From positions 620,195-684,194 of the forward strand of contig DFBJ01000009.1 in the NCBI GenBank assembly GCA_002366565.1: 64,000 nucleotides of DNA. Direction: 5' to 3'. Under the pieces are notes generated by a model. The model saw only the letters and a list, made by a program, of their open reading frames with translations, was not told the DNA's origin and searched no databases. Of the stretch, positions 8,523 to 17,157 are shown piece after piece. This DNA is from Bacteriovoracaceae bacterium UBA3083. Its GTDB lineage: Bacteria; Bdellovibrionota; Bacteriovoracia; Bacteriovoracales; Bacteriovoracaceae. The stretch's first letter is position 1; the number at the start of each line of letters is the position of its first letter. The position numbers were made by a program, and so were the translations under genes.

Positions 8523-9419
8523 TTAGCTCATTAAGTTTTCAATTTGATTTAGAGTATCAATATATCTTTTATCTTCTGAACCGTGAGCAAAGCCACCACA
8601 GTGTGGAGTCATTACTACATTTTCTTCATGAAGAGGATACTTACTCACTGGAGAGTGATCAGAGTTTGCAGGAGGGTAGTTATACCAAACGTCTGATGCA
8701 TATCCTAGGAGAGACTTATTCTTTAGAGCAGAGTATAAATCATCTTCATTAACGACTTTTCCTCTCGCTATATTTACCAGAAATTTATCCTGCATGTGAT
8801 CTAAGAGAGCTTTATCAAATATTGAATTAGTTTCATCGTTTAGAGGAACACATATGAAAACTAAATCTGTCTTTTCTACAAGTTCTTTTAGAGAGTCTAC
8901 ATATTTAACATTATCATTCTGTGATCTATTATAGACATATAGGTCACAATTAAAAGGCTCTAGGAATTTTGAAATCCATTTCCCAATAGAGCCATATCCG
9001 TAGATTCCAACTTTTTTTTCAAATAGAGAATTCCAAGAAACTCTATTCTCAAAATTTCTTCTAGACCATTTATCATTCTTTAATGACGTATCATATTCAA
9101 TGATTTTTCCAAGAAGTGTTAAGGCCAATGTAAAGGCCCTTTCTGCCACATACTTAGAATGTGCGCTCGTTGAATGAAGATTTACCTTTTCTTTTAAGAG
9201 ATACGTCTCATCAAATCCATTTCTACCTGTAAATGGGATAAATATATTTTTTAGATTAGGGCACTTTGTTAGATCTTCATTACTCATTCGTCCGATAATC
9301 AAAGAATCCATATCTTTTAATCTCGTGTCATCCCAATTTTCAAGCTTTATAAGTTTGAAAGAGTAATTACCCTGATTGAAAATATTTAATATCTTTTGAG
9401 AAAAAGTTCCTACATTCAT
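8523..9419 (-). CDS. D-2-hydroxyacid dehydrogenase family protein
   Basis: A 298-aa NAD(P)-dependent oxidoreductase. The Rossmann nucleotide loop is VGIYGYGSIG (Gly141, Gly143, Gly146) followed by YVYNRS at the end of the second strand. The family signature continues with VNIARGKVVNE, holding the catalytic Arg, and MTPHCGG, holding the catalytic His. The usual Glu of the DVF-x-x-EP segment is absent: the region reads SDVWYNYPP, as in a branch nearer to formate dehydrogenase-like members. Substrate is unknown; likely a 2-keto or 2-hydroxy acid. The gene is monocistronic, with AGGA about nine bases before ATG. Confidence 0.85.
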   Translation of the reverse strand: MNVGTFSQKILNIFNQGNYSFKLIKLENWDDTRLKDMDSLIIGRMSNEDLTKCPNLKNIFIPFTGRNGFDETYLLKEKVNLHSTSAHSKYVAERAFTLALTLLGKIIEYDTSLKNDKWSRRNFENRVSWNSLFEKKVGIYGYGSIGKWISKFLEPFNCDLYVYNRSQNDNVKYVDSLKELVEKTDLVFICVPLNDETNSIFDKALLDHMQDKFLVNIARGKVVNEDDLYSALKNKSLLGYASDVWYNYPPANSDHSPVSKYPLHEENVVMTPHCGGFAHGSEDKRYIDTLNQIENLMS

Positions 9420-9538
9420 GTAGTTGGATCCTAGCTCTTGAGTTTGATTGAAATTTCTTACTTGATAGATATATCTATAACATTTTTTCTTAGAAGAGAA
9501 GGAGGAGTCGATTAAATACTCCTCCGTAATACTATATT

Positions 9539-9772
9539 TTAATGATCTTCGTGGGCTTCTTCTTCATTGTGACCATCGCACTCACATTCAGTCTCTGGCT
9601 TTCCACATTCATTACACATCATTGCTTTTTTTCTTCTACTTCTTTTTACTTTTTGTTTAGATTGGTTTTCTTCTTTTGCACTTTTTACAGTACTCATTTC
9701 TCCCTCAGCAAATGAGTTTGTTGAAAAGATAAACATCCCTAAAGCGAAAGTAATAATCATCATAATTTTCAT
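9539..9772 (-). CDS. Small secreted Cys/His-rich protein of the metal efflux operon
   Basis: A 77-aa exported protein. A signal peptide ends near Ala22 (NSFA). The mature part has a basic stretch KVKRSRRKK and then a metal-binding-like tail CNECGKPETECECDGHNEEE with four Cys and several His, Glu and Asp. It is the last gene of the RND efflux operon: its ribosome site (AGGAG) lies in the end of the pump gene, three bases apart. A periplasmic metal chaperone or buffer is the likely role. It is not CusF by sequence. Confidence 0.75.
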   Translation of the reverse strand: MKIMMIITFALGMFIFSTNSFAEGEMSTVKSAKEENQSKQKVKRSRRKKAMMCNECGKPETECECDGHNEEEAHEDH

Positions 9773-9775
9773 AAT

Positions 9776-12700
9776 TCATTCTCCTATTTTTATTTTATGT
9801 TTTGGACTGTATTTCATTATCCACTTTTCTAAAGTTGAGTAAGTTGCAGGTAAAACAATTAACGTAAGTATTGTTGAAGATATTATCCCACCAATAATTA
9901 CTGTAGCAAGTGGTCTTTGAACTTCTGCTCCTAGGCCAGTTGCTATTGCCATTGGTAGAAACCCTAAGATGTCTGTTAATGCAGTCATCATTACAGGCCT
10001 TAGACGTAGTAAGGCACCTTTTTTAATAACTTCTACGCCTGTTTTTCCTTTGTCTCTTAAGTTGTTAAAGTTGTTTACGAGTACAACTCCATTTAAAACA
10101 GCGATCCCTGATAGTGCGATAAATCCAACACCTGCAGATACACTAAACGGTATTCCTTTCACCATTAAGGCGATAACACCACCTACTAAGGCAAATGGGA
10201 CACATGAGAAAACTAAGAGTGTTTCAAATACATTTCTAAATGCAGCGTAAATCATAATTAGCACAAATATTAGCGCCAAAGGTGCAAGGATAGCGAGTCT
10301 ACTCTTGGCCTCATTTAGATTCTTAAAGTTTCCACCCCATTCTAGGTAGTAACCAGGAGGAAGCTTTATTTGTTCCTCTACCGCCTTTTGAGCATCTTTT
10401 ATGAAGGATTCAGTGTCTCTACCTCTAGGGTTTATTAGAACTGCGATTCTTCTCTTGGTTTCTTCTCTACTAAAAGAGCTATAATTATCTTTGAATCGAA
10501 TATTTGCTACTTCTTTAAGAGGTATTGTTGAGCCACCAGTTAGGCCAACAGGAAGATTCTGAATTTCCTCAATATCATCCCTTATCTCACTTCCAAGTCT
10601 AACAATTATTGGGAAACGCTTCATTCCCTCATAAAAGATACCAACTTGATCACCACCTATAGCAATTCCTATCGTTTCTAGTACTTCTGCAGCAGATACC
10701 CCTAAGCTTTTAAGTGTTTTATACTTAGGCTTGATTTCTAGAACTGTCATTTTTCCTTTTGCTTCAAGTTCTACATCACCAGCTCCTTCAATCTTTTGAA
10801 TAACCTCAACAATCTTCTGACCCTCTTCTGTAAGTACATCTTGATTCTCACCAAAAATCTTTAATGAGACATCTGATCGTGTACCTTCCATCAGTTCATT
10901 GAATCTAAGTTGAATAGGCTGACTGACAAGTATTCTTTGTCCTGGCGTTGTCGCTTCTAACTCTTTAACAATTTCTTGTACAATCTCTTCTTTAGTTCTT
11001 AGCTTTCCATTGTATCTAGGTCTTTCTGATTTTGGTTTTAGCATGATGTAGCTATCAGAAATATTTGGTCCCATAGGGTCCATTGATATTTCTGCTGTAC
11101 CAATTCGACTAAAGATATGACTTACTTCTGGAATACCTTTTATAATATTCTGTGACTTTTCTTCTAGGGCTATTGAGTGAGAAATACCCACTGTCACAGG
11201 TCTAATCATTTGTACTGCAATAGATCCTTCATTTAGAGTTGGTAAGAATTCTCCACCTAGGCGTGTGAAGAGAACAATTCCTAAGGCTATCGCACCAATT
11301 GCAACACCTATAACAAGTCTCCTTGCTTTTAGAGAATAATTCAAAAGAGGCGAGTAAACTCTCTCTAGCCATCTCATTAGAAGTGGCTCTTTATCTTTTA
11401 CTTCTCCTCTTAGTAGAAGAGTTCCCATTGCTGGTACAAAGGTGAAAGAAAGTACTAGCGCTGAAATTAGAGCAAAGATGAAAGTTGCGGCCATTGGTAT
11501 GAACATCTTTCCTTCAATACCTACAAATGCAAAAACAGGAAGGAAAACTACAACAATTATAAGTTCACCAAATCCGGCAGACTTTCTAATCTCCATTGTT
11601 GCTTCATGAATAGTGTCTTTGATTTCATCTAATGTTAGTTTTCTTTTTAGAAAGTTTGTCTTTTCTTGAATATGCCTAACACAGTTATCTAAAACAATTA
11701 CTGCTCCATCAACAATAATACCAAAGTCTAAGGCGCCTAAACTAACTAGGTTTCCTGATATTCCATATTTTCTCATTAAGATAAAAGTTAGGAGTAGTGA
11801 AATTGGTATAACTACAGCTGTAATCAATGCTGCTCGAAGATTACCAACTAAAAGAAAGAGTATGATAATCACTAATGTGGCACCAGTAATGAGGTTATGC
11901 TTAACCGTTCCCAGAGTTTCATTTACAAGATCAGATCGGTTATAGAGAGTTTCTATATGGTATCCCTCTGGAAGACCTTTCTTGATTTTCTCAATCTGTT
12001 CAGCAACTCTTAAGCTCACTTCACGACTATTTTCACCTAGTAGCATAAGTGCAGTTCCAACTACGACTTCTTTTCCATTATAAAGAGCAGCACCAGTTCT
12101 TAATTCTTTTCCAAAGCCTACTGTCGCTATATCTGAGATTGAAATGATTTGGAGATTCCCAAGTGTTTTTACTGGAACATCTCTTATATCTTCAAGTGAT
12201 TCAAATAATCCGCTGGCCTGAACTATAAATTGATCAGCTGTTTGCTCAATGTATCCACCACCAGCGTTCATATTTACTTTTTCAATTGCTCTTTCAATAT
12301 CTCCAAAATGAATACCGTACTTTGCCATCTTAATTGGATCTGGCTCTATATGGTACTGTCTTTCATAGCCTCCAATTGTATTTACTTCTGCTATACCTTT
12401 GATTGTTAGAAGCCTTGGCTTTACATACCAGTCTTGAATCGCTCTAATTTCTGTTAGCTGCTTAAGTCTTTCCTCTCCTGTAGCAACAGACTCTGCTTCA
12501 ATGACATAGTGGAAGATCTCTCCAAGCCCTGTACTTACTGGACCTAGCATAGGTTCTACAAAACTTGGTAATTGACCAGATATAGATTGTAATCTCTCTG
12601 ATACTAGCTGCCTTGCTTTGTAGATATCGGTCTTCTCTTCGAAGACCACAGTTACTTGTGATAGCCCGTATCTAGTAATTGAGCGTACTTGTGTAACTCC

Positions 12701-12931
12701 TGGAACTCCATTTAGAGAAGTTTCAAGAGGGTAGGTTACAGTCCTTTCAATCTCATCTGGACCACGACCATCTACTTGAGTATTAACCTGTACCTGGACA
12801 TTTGTAATATCTGGGACAGCGTCAATTGGTAGATGTTTAAAGCTCTCCCATCCTGCGTAGGAGAGAAGTATAGTTAATAGAATAACAAGCCATCGATTAT
12901 CGATGGAAAATCGAACTAATTTAGAAATCAT
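9776..12931 (-). CDS. czcA: Heavy-metal efflux RND pump, CzcA type
   Basis: A 1051-aa inner-membrane proton/metal antiporter of the HME-RND family. It starts with a TM segment followed by DAVPDITNVQVQVNTQ, a hallmark of CzcA/CusA. TM4 has GALDFGIIVDGAVIVLDN with the proton-relay aspartates. The periplasmic DPMGPNISDSYIMLKP matches the CzcA-type DPMPPSVADTFIMLKP rather than the CusA methionine motif, favouring Zn/Co/Cd. Two sets of six TM helices frame the two large loops, giving the normal family length. It pairs with the TolC-like protein at 13379 and the short adaptor at 12948. AAAGGTAG precedes its ATG. Confidence 0.95.
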   Translation of the reverse strand: MISKLVRFSIDNRWLVILLTILLSYAGWESFKHLPIDAVPDITNVQVQVNTQVDGRGPDEIERTVTYPLETSLNGVPGVTQVRSITRYGLSQVTVVFEEKTDIYKARQLVSERLQSISGQLPSFVEPMLGPVSTGLGEIFHYVIEAESVATGEERLKQLTEIRAIQDWYVKPRLLTIKGIAEVNTIGGYERQYHIEPDPIKMAKYGIHFGDIERAIEKVNMNAGGGYIEQTADQFIVQASGLFESLEDIRDVPVKTLGNLQIISISDIATVGFGKELRTGAALYNGKEVVVGTALMLLGENSREVSLRVAEQIEKIKKGLPEGYHIETLYNRSDLVNETLGTVKHNLITGATLVIIILFLLVGNLRAALITAVVIPISLLLTFILMRKYGISGNLVSLGALDFGIIVDGAVIVLDNCVRHIQEKTNFLKRKLTLDEIKDTIHEATMEIRKSAGFGELIIVVVFLPVFAFVGIEGKMFIPMAATFIFALISALVLSFTFVPAMGTLLLRGEVKDKEPLLMRWLERVYSPLLNYSLKARRLVIGVAIGAIALGIVLFTRLGGEFLPTLNEGSIAVQMIRPVTVGISHSIALEEKSQNIIKGIPEVSHIFSRIGTAEISMDPMGPNISDSYIMLKPKSERPRYNGKLRTKEEIVQEIVKELEATTPGQRILVSQPIQLRFNELMEGTRSDVSLKIFGENQDVLTEEGQKIVEVIQKIEGAGDVELEAKGKMTVLEIKPKYKTLKSLGVSAAEVLETIGIAIGGDQVGIFYEGMKRFPIIVRLGSEIRDDIEEIQNLPVGLTGGSTIPLKEVANIRFKDNYSSFSREETKRRIAVLINPRGRDTESFIKDAQKAVEEQIKLPPGYYLEWGGNFKNLNEAKSRLAILAPLALIFVLIMIYAAFRNVFETLLVFSCVPFALVGGVIALMVKGIPFSVSAGVGFIALSGIAVLNGVVLVNNFNNLRDKGKTGVEVIKKGALLRLRPVMMTALTDILGFLPMAIATGLGAEVQRPLATVIIGGIISSTILTLIVLPATYSTLEKWIMKYSPKHKIKIGE

Positions 12932-12947
12932 AATTAACTACCTTTTA

Positions 12948-13382
12948 CTAATGAGAGCACGCATCAACTGTGTCTGAGTTTAAATCCGCATCTGTCATTC
13001 TAAGGAAGTTAACTCCCGTAATGGCAATTTCGTCTTGGTCTTGAAGGTCTATAGACTTTATAGTTACAGTTTCTTTAGTTTTACTAAGAACTTTTACTAG
13101 AACCATTGTGATCCAACCGTCCCATTTTCTATAAACTCCAGTAGAGTGCTTTATTCTAACAAGTGATACTTTTGGAATTACCCATGGCCCTTTTCCTTTT
13201 AATGTTGTGAAACTTACACCCAGGTTAGTACTAGCTTTTTTTGACAGTTTAAAACCATCTTCTTCAGAAAATGCTGTGATTGCTCCACCTTTTTTTATTT
13301 CAACAGTTGTTCCAGTATCAGAAGCCTGAACGTTTTGAGTAAAAAGTGTTAAACTAATTAAGATCCATGCTAGGTTCTTCAT
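12948..13382 (-). CDS. Short adaptor-like protein of the RND efflux system
   Basis: A 144-aa exported protein in the gene position normally held by the CzcB/CusB membrane fusion protein. A signal peptide (about 20 residues) is followed by AFSEEDGFKLSKKASTNLGV. Then comes a segment resembling the membrane-proximal C-terminal domain of adaptors, WVIPKVSLVRIKHSTGVY through DEIAITGVNFLRM. The lipoyl/barrel and alpha-hairpin domains that reach the TolC partner are missing: typical adaptors have 350-500 residues. It ends DACSH, a possible metal ligand pair. It overlaps the channel gene by four bases (ATGA) and has AAGGAGA as ribosome site. Confidence 0.7.
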   Translation of the reverse strand: MKNLAWILISLTLFTQNVQASDTGTTVEIKKGGAITAFSEEDGFKLSKKASTNLGVSFTTLKGKGPWVIPKVSLVRIKHSTGVYRKWDGWITMVLVKVLSKTKETVTIKSIDLQDQDEIAITGVNFLRMTDADLNSDTVDACSH

Positions 13383-14698
13383 ATATTCTCCTTAAATATT
13401 TTTCCGTCATATTTGTATACGTTCCAGAGCGCAGTAATTGCTGCCATTTCACGACTATTTCTACTTTTTAAATAACTAAATTTTTGCTTAAGTGAATCAA
13501 GGTAGAGAGAGCTTGAAATAATTCCTCTCAAGTACATATTTTCAATTTTCTGATGCTTCTTCTCAATAAGGTTTCTCTTCATAGTCTTATTAAGAACACG
13601 AATCGCACTTTGATAAACTTGTAGCTGCTCAAATCTTTCGTGATTTTCTTCAGCAACAGAAAGGGCCATACTTCTTTGTGCTTTAATTAGCTTACTTCTA
13701 GCAAAGGCCTTACCACCACCATTTGCATTAAAGAGTGGGATAGGAAGTTGAATATTAAATCCAATCATCTTATTTTCTACAGATCCTTCTTTTTCAATTC
13801 CTAGAGATGGACCAATCTTTAAATTTGGCCAGGCATCAGACTTTTGAAGCTCTAGCTCTTGGAGTGCTATATCTGATTTCGCCTTAAGTCTCTTTGTCGT
13901 GACAGAGTGACTATTTTTATCAACTGGTAATTTTATCTTTGGCCACTTCTTAGGATAGGCTGGAAGTAGATCAGAAATTTCATCTAAAGAGTGTCCAGTA
14001 GCAATGTGAAAGTAATGCTCTAGTTTCTTCTCTTCTTCAAATAGTTCAGATTCATTTACCTTAGTCTCTTCATGAGCAAGCTCAAATAACATTAAAGAAG
14101 CTTCTTGTTCGGCAGAAAGTCTTGGAAGGTTTTTAAGTCTTGATATTATTTTAGAGAATGCTGTAAGACTCTCTTTTATAAGATTTCTTTCCTCTAGAAC
14201 TTGTCTCAATCTATAGAGATTCAAAATTGTTTCTTGCTTCACTTCTGCTCTAACTAAATCATAGTTGGCAATGGCTTCACCTTTTTGGGCCTTCGCATAG
14301 TTTTGTCGTGAACTTCTTTTACCACCTAGTTCAAGAACGAAAGCTAGATTGGCCTCAAGCTCTGAAACATCCTTTCCTTCAACTTTTCCCTGTGTGTAGC
14401 GAGAGGATAAAGTTGGATTTGGTATTTGAGACTCTTTCTTTAGAGATTGATCACTTATATCTAGATTATAGTTTTCTTTCTTAATACTTGGGTGAAACTC
14501 TAAAGCACAACTAATTATGTCCTGTACATTGTTTGGTAGAGGGCATTCTAGATGAGATCCATGCTCATGCTCTTTAGATTCTTTTGAACTTTTGTGTTCA
14601 GATATATTTTCTTCTATAGCATGAACTGAGCCGGTAACTAGTCCTTGCATAATGACCAATAGAAGAATTGCCCTGAAGCTACTCTTTGGGTTATTCAT
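13379..14698 (-). CDS. TolC-family outer-membrane channel of metal efflux (CzcC-like)
   Basis: A 439-aa exported protein with a signal peptide, a His/Glu-rich N-terminal patch (EHKSSKESKEHEHGSH) and a double repeat of long amphipathic helices typical of outer-membrane efflux proteins. Landmarks are NPTLSSRYTQGKVEG, LAFVLELGGKRSSRQNYAKA and, in the second half, IGFNIQLPIPLFNANGGGKAFAR, the standard OEP strand-turn signature. It should form the outer-membrane duct for the adjacent CzcA-like pump. The His-rich N-terminus may bind metal. The four-base overlap with the adaptor gene shows one transcription unit. Confidence 0.9.
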   Translation of the reverse strand: MNNPKSSFRAILLLVIMQGLVTGSVHAIEENISEHKSSKESKEHEHGSHLECPLPNNVQDIISCALEFHPSIKKENYNLDISDQSLKKESQIPNPTLSSRYTQGKVEGKDVSELEANLAFVLELGGKRSSRQNYAKAQKGEAIANYDLVRAEVKQETILNLYRLRQVLEERNLIKESLTAFSKIISRLKNLPRLSAEQEASLMLFELAHEETKVNESELFEEEKKLEHYFHIATGHSLDEISDLLPAYPKKWPKIKLPVDKNSHSVTTKRLKAKSDIALQELELQKSDAWPNLKIGPSLGIEKEGSVENKMIGFNIQLPIPLFNANGGGKAFARSKLIKAQRSMALSVAEENHERFEQLQVYQSAIRVLNKTMKRNLIEKKHQKIENMYLRGIISSSLYLDSLKQKFSYLKSRNSREMAAITALWNVYKYDGKIFKENI

Positions 14699-14826
14699 TA
14701 TCTTTATACCTTTTGCTTTTGATAAATTTCTTTACCAATTTGTATTCTTTAAAAAATGTCATAATTCTTCCTTAATGCTGAAGATTCAGCTTTTCAATTA
14801 AATGGAATAACCATTATTAATTTACT

Positions 14827-15195
14827 TTAAGAAAATAGAGGTGGTTTTAGAGCTGGGTCTAGAGGAGGTGATAGGTAATTGTTAAAGATATACCAATCAA
14901 CCTTTAGTGATATAGGTTTAGAAGTTAATTGAGTGCTTTTATTTGATCTTAGGAAAGATGCGCTAATACAAGCACAGAAGCTTTGGCAGCAACTATCATC
15001 ATCTGAGCAATCGTCTTTTTGACAGTGGTCACAGTCTTTTGATTTTATACTTGAGATTGATTTATTAATTTGAGCCTTTTCTGATGTTGACTCAATTTTT
15101 AAGTTCTCATTTGGGTACGTCAGTTCGTGAGCTTCTAAAATAGGAGCGCATAGGGTGATAAGAATAGTAAATATACTGATTAATTTACCGAACAT
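14827..15195 (-). CDS. Secreted cysteine-rich protein at head of metal efflux operon
   Basis: A 122-aa exported protein with a signal peptide ending near EAHE. Residues about 53-80 hold a dense cluster KDCDHCQKDDCSDDDSCCQS followed by FCACIS: eight Cys with Asp and His, as expected for metal binding. The C-terminal part (LKVDWYIFNNYLSPPLDPAL) is a hydrophobic-polar tail without a clear family. Such small Cys-rich proteins often precede metal efflux genes. It is the first gene of the minus-strand set, 130 bases before the channel gene, and its upstream region holds the palindrome at 15217-15233. Confidence 0.7.
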   Translation of the reverse strand: MFGKLISIFTILITLCAPILEAHELTYPNENLKIESTSEKAQINKSISSIKSKDCDHCQKDDCSDDDSCCQSFCACISASFLRSNKSTQLTSKPISLKVDWYIFNNYLSPPLDPALKPPLFS

Positions 15196-15216
15196 ATAAT
15201 TAAAATTTATTAGAAT

Positions 15217-15233
15217 CTTGACCTCAGGTCAAG
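15217..15233. promoter_or_regulatory. 17-bp perfect palindrome: candidate metal-responsive operator
   Basis: CTTGACCT and AGGTCAAG flank a single central base. On the minus strand, TTGACC can serve as a -35 box with TAAATT 17 bases on as -10, so the dyad covers the -35 and spacer of the efflux operon promoter. MerR-family metal sensors bind such dyads between -35 and -10, usually with TTGACC as the -35. No regulator gene is adjacent, so the binding protein would be encoded elsewhere. Confidence 0.55.
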
Positions 15234-15315
15234 AGTATTATTGATGTTGTTCATCTGAACCTCCCTTGACATTGATCTATGTAGTTGTAATTCCTAAGAG
15301 CTATAACTCTTGTGC

Positions 15316-16152
15316 TTAAAAAAGCTTTCGGTCTTCAGGTAATATAACCTTAACTTCTTTTTTAGAATATGGGTCTGTGAACTCTAAGGCATAGGAAATT
15401 AGCTTTAGTCCCTTTCTATTCTTATTCTTCTCTCCATAGATAGGGTCTCCAATCACTGGATGTCCTGCTTCTGAGAAATGGATTCTAATTTGGTGCTTTC
15501 TCTCAGTTTTTAGAGATATTTCAACTTTTGTCTTATTGCTTTCTGTCTCAATACATTGATAGTCAGTTTTAGTGAATTTCTTGTTGATTTGATTAGTAAA
15601 AGATCCACTTCCTTCTATTGTTCCAAGAACTATGGCCTGGTACTTCTTTATTACCTGGTCTCTCCACATCTCTTGAAAGAGATTTTGTGTTTTAGAGTCA
15701 TAAGCGACAACCACAAGGCCTTCTGTTTCTCTATCAACGCGATTGATTAAGTGAGTGTACTTTTTTCTCTTTTCTACGTGACGAAACAGACTTGTTTGAT
15801 CCCCTGAGTTTGTTCCCTCTGTAAGTGCACCAGATGGCTTTAGGTAAACACCATAATGGCTCGTCTCATATAGGTTCTTAAATTCAAACTCTTCGTTTAG
15901 GTCTATTTTTGGATCAAAGTAACATTCAATTATATTTCCAGCTTTTTGGATCGTTTTGGCCTTTCGAACTCTCTTTCTCTTTGTTCCAATTGTTTGAAAA
16001 ACGGCGCCAAAGACCATTAGCTTTTTTATTATAGATTTCGAAAGTGGAGACCTTTTCTCAATTAGATCTACAATGAGCATTCCATCTTCCTCCGGAAGGC
16101 TTGTAAATTTAATTTTCTGGGGCTTCATTGTTTCGAGATTCTCTTCAGTCAT
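15316..16152 (-). CDS. RluA-family RNA pseudouridine synthase
   Basis: A 278-aa enzyme converting uridine to pseudouridine in rRNA or tRNA. Residues 24-60 resemble a degenerate S4-like RNA-binding module. The catalytic motif is INRVDRETEGLVVVA with Asp140 as nucleophile, and HQIRIHFSEAGHPVIGDPIYG is the second family signature. The first motif has NRVD where most RluA proteins have HRLD. Target position cannot be assigned. The leader pairs TTACCTA with TAGGTAA covering the ribosome site (16156-16202), with a long loop. Confidence 0.9.
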   Translation of the reverse strand: MTEENLETMKPQKIKFTSLPEEDGMLIVDLIEKRSPLSKSIIKKLMVFGAVFQTIGTKRKRVRKAKTIQKAGNIIECYFDPKIDLNEEFEFKNLYETSHYGVYLKPSGALTEGTNSGDQTSLFRHVEKRKKYTHLINRVDRETEGLVVVAYDSKTQNLFQEMWRDQVIKKYQAIVLGTIEGSGSFTNQINKKFTKTDYQCIETESNKTKVEISLKTERKHQIRIHFSEAGHPVIGDPIYGEKNKNRKGLKLISYALEFTDPYSKKEVKVILPEDRKLF

Positions 16153-16155
16153 ACT

Positions 16156-16202
16156 TTACCTATTTTCAATTAATTATTGAGTATTAATAGACCATTAGGT
16201 AA
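16156..16202 (-). promoter_or_regulatory. Weak leader pairing over RluA ribosome site
   Basis: On the minus strand TTACCTA pairs with TAGGTAA across a loop of about 33 bases; AGGTAA is the Shine-Dalgarno of the RluA gene. Only seven pairs with a long loop, so it could be chance. Confidence 0.25.
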
Positions 16203-16273
16203 GGCTTGCAAAGAAAAGCCTCTAAAAGATGTAATATAAACAATTGATCTTCATAGAAGTTGAAGTTAGTGAG

Positions 16274-16320
16274 TGGAAGTAGGGTGGGAAGTGTAAAATA
16301 TACACCGTCAATTTCCCACT
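16274..16320. repeat. Compound inverted repeat after the TSUP gene
   Basis: GTGGGAA and TTCCCAC frame an inner GTGTA/TACAC pair in the space between the TSUP stop and the RluA start. It may serve as a transcription end for the TSUP gene, but no T-tract follows on either strand. Confidence 0.35.
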
Positions 16321-16332
16321 TAAGTATATTAT

Positions 16333-17067
16333 CTACTCAACACCATATGACATACCTCTGTATAGCATTAGACCACTAAAGAATATCATCACAGTCTTAG
16401 CAACAATTAGAAATGACTTATCATTCATTTTTGAAAGAATCTTCTTTCCAAATAGTCCACCAAGCAGTGGCGTGATGATAGAAACAAGATAAATCTCAGC
16501 TGGAATATCTGTGACTTTAAAGTCGTAGACTTGAAAGAAGTAATAAGTTTTTATTGTATGTCCTATTGTCATTGAGAATGCCTTATTGGCAACAATTGAA
16601 AACCTTCCAAGTTTACTAGAAAGGTAGAAAATATCTAGAACTCCACCTGCAACTCCTGAGAGCGCTTGAGTTATACTAACAATAAGACCACAGATAAAGG
16701 CCCTACCTTTCTTCTCAATATCAAAGTGTATCGACGTAGACTTTAGAATTCCTAAAAGAGGCATTAACCCTAATATAATAAAGATAAACTTCTTAGATGG
16801 CTTTATCTGAATAAAAGCAAACACTACATAGGCAAGAGCTGCTCCTACTACATAGGGAATGATAATTTCTTTTCTAATGTGCTCTCTATTGAGGTAGGCC
16901 CTAAAACCATTGGAACTCACTTGAATTAGTCCATGAAGGATTAGTGCTACCGGCAGGGGGAACGCTATGAGGAAGATGGCCATTAAGATCGCTCCGCCGG
17001 CCATTCCAAGTGTTCCTGAGATTGTTGTTGTAAGTAAGATATAAAGAAAAACTGTGAGTGTGCTCAT
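16333..17067 (-). CDS. TSUP-family membrane transporter (TauE/SafE-like)
   Basis: A 244-aa polytopic membrane protein with about eight hydrophobic segments. The two-fold repeat of the family is visible: TISGTLGMAGGAILMAIFLI in the first half and LSGVAGGVLDIFYLSS in the second. Members export or import small organic or sulfur-containing anions such as sulfite or sulfoacetate; the substrate here is unknown. It is divergent from the LysR-type gene at 17156 with only 88 bases between starts, the classic arrangement of a LysR regulator and its target. AGGAG precedes its ATG. Confidence 0.85.
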   Translation of the reverse strand: MSTLTVFLYILLTTTISGTLGMAGGAILMAIFLIAFPLPVALILHGLIQVSSNGFRAYLNREHIRKEIIIPYVVGAALAYVVFAFIQIKPSKKFIFIILGLMPLLGILKSTSIHFDIEKKGRAFICGLIVSITQALSGVAGGVLDIFYLSSKLGRFSIVANKAFSMTIGHTIKTYYFFQVYDFKVTDIPAEIYLVSIITPLLGGLFGKKILSKMNDKSFLIVAKTVMIFFSGLMLYRGMSYGVE

Positions 17068-17094
17068 TTGAACTCCTGTTACTATAATATCGTC

Positions 17095-17114
17095 ATTTAT
17101 ATAGGTGAATAAAT
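17095..17114. promoter_or_regulatory. Candidate LysR-type binding dyad
   Basis: ATTTAT and ATAAAT flank eight bases in the shared TSUP/LysR regulatory region. Such T-N11-A-like dyads are bound by LysR regulators, and this one is in a suitable place for the divergent TSUP promoter. AT-rich composition makes chance occurrence possible. Confidence 0.35.
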
Positions 17115-17128
17115 CGAATAAATGGAAT

Positions 17129-17157
17129 ATAATCTATTCTATAAAGGAATAGGTTAT
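17129..17157 (+). promoter_or_regulatory. 11-bp dyad over the lysR start (operator or leader hairpin)
   Basis: ATAATCTATTC pairs with GAATAGGTTAT around a seven-base loop, with one G-U pair. The 3' arm contains AGG and reaches into the ATG at 17156. As DNA it could be an autoregulatory LysR site. As RNA it would hide the ribosome site and start codon. Confidence 0.5.
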
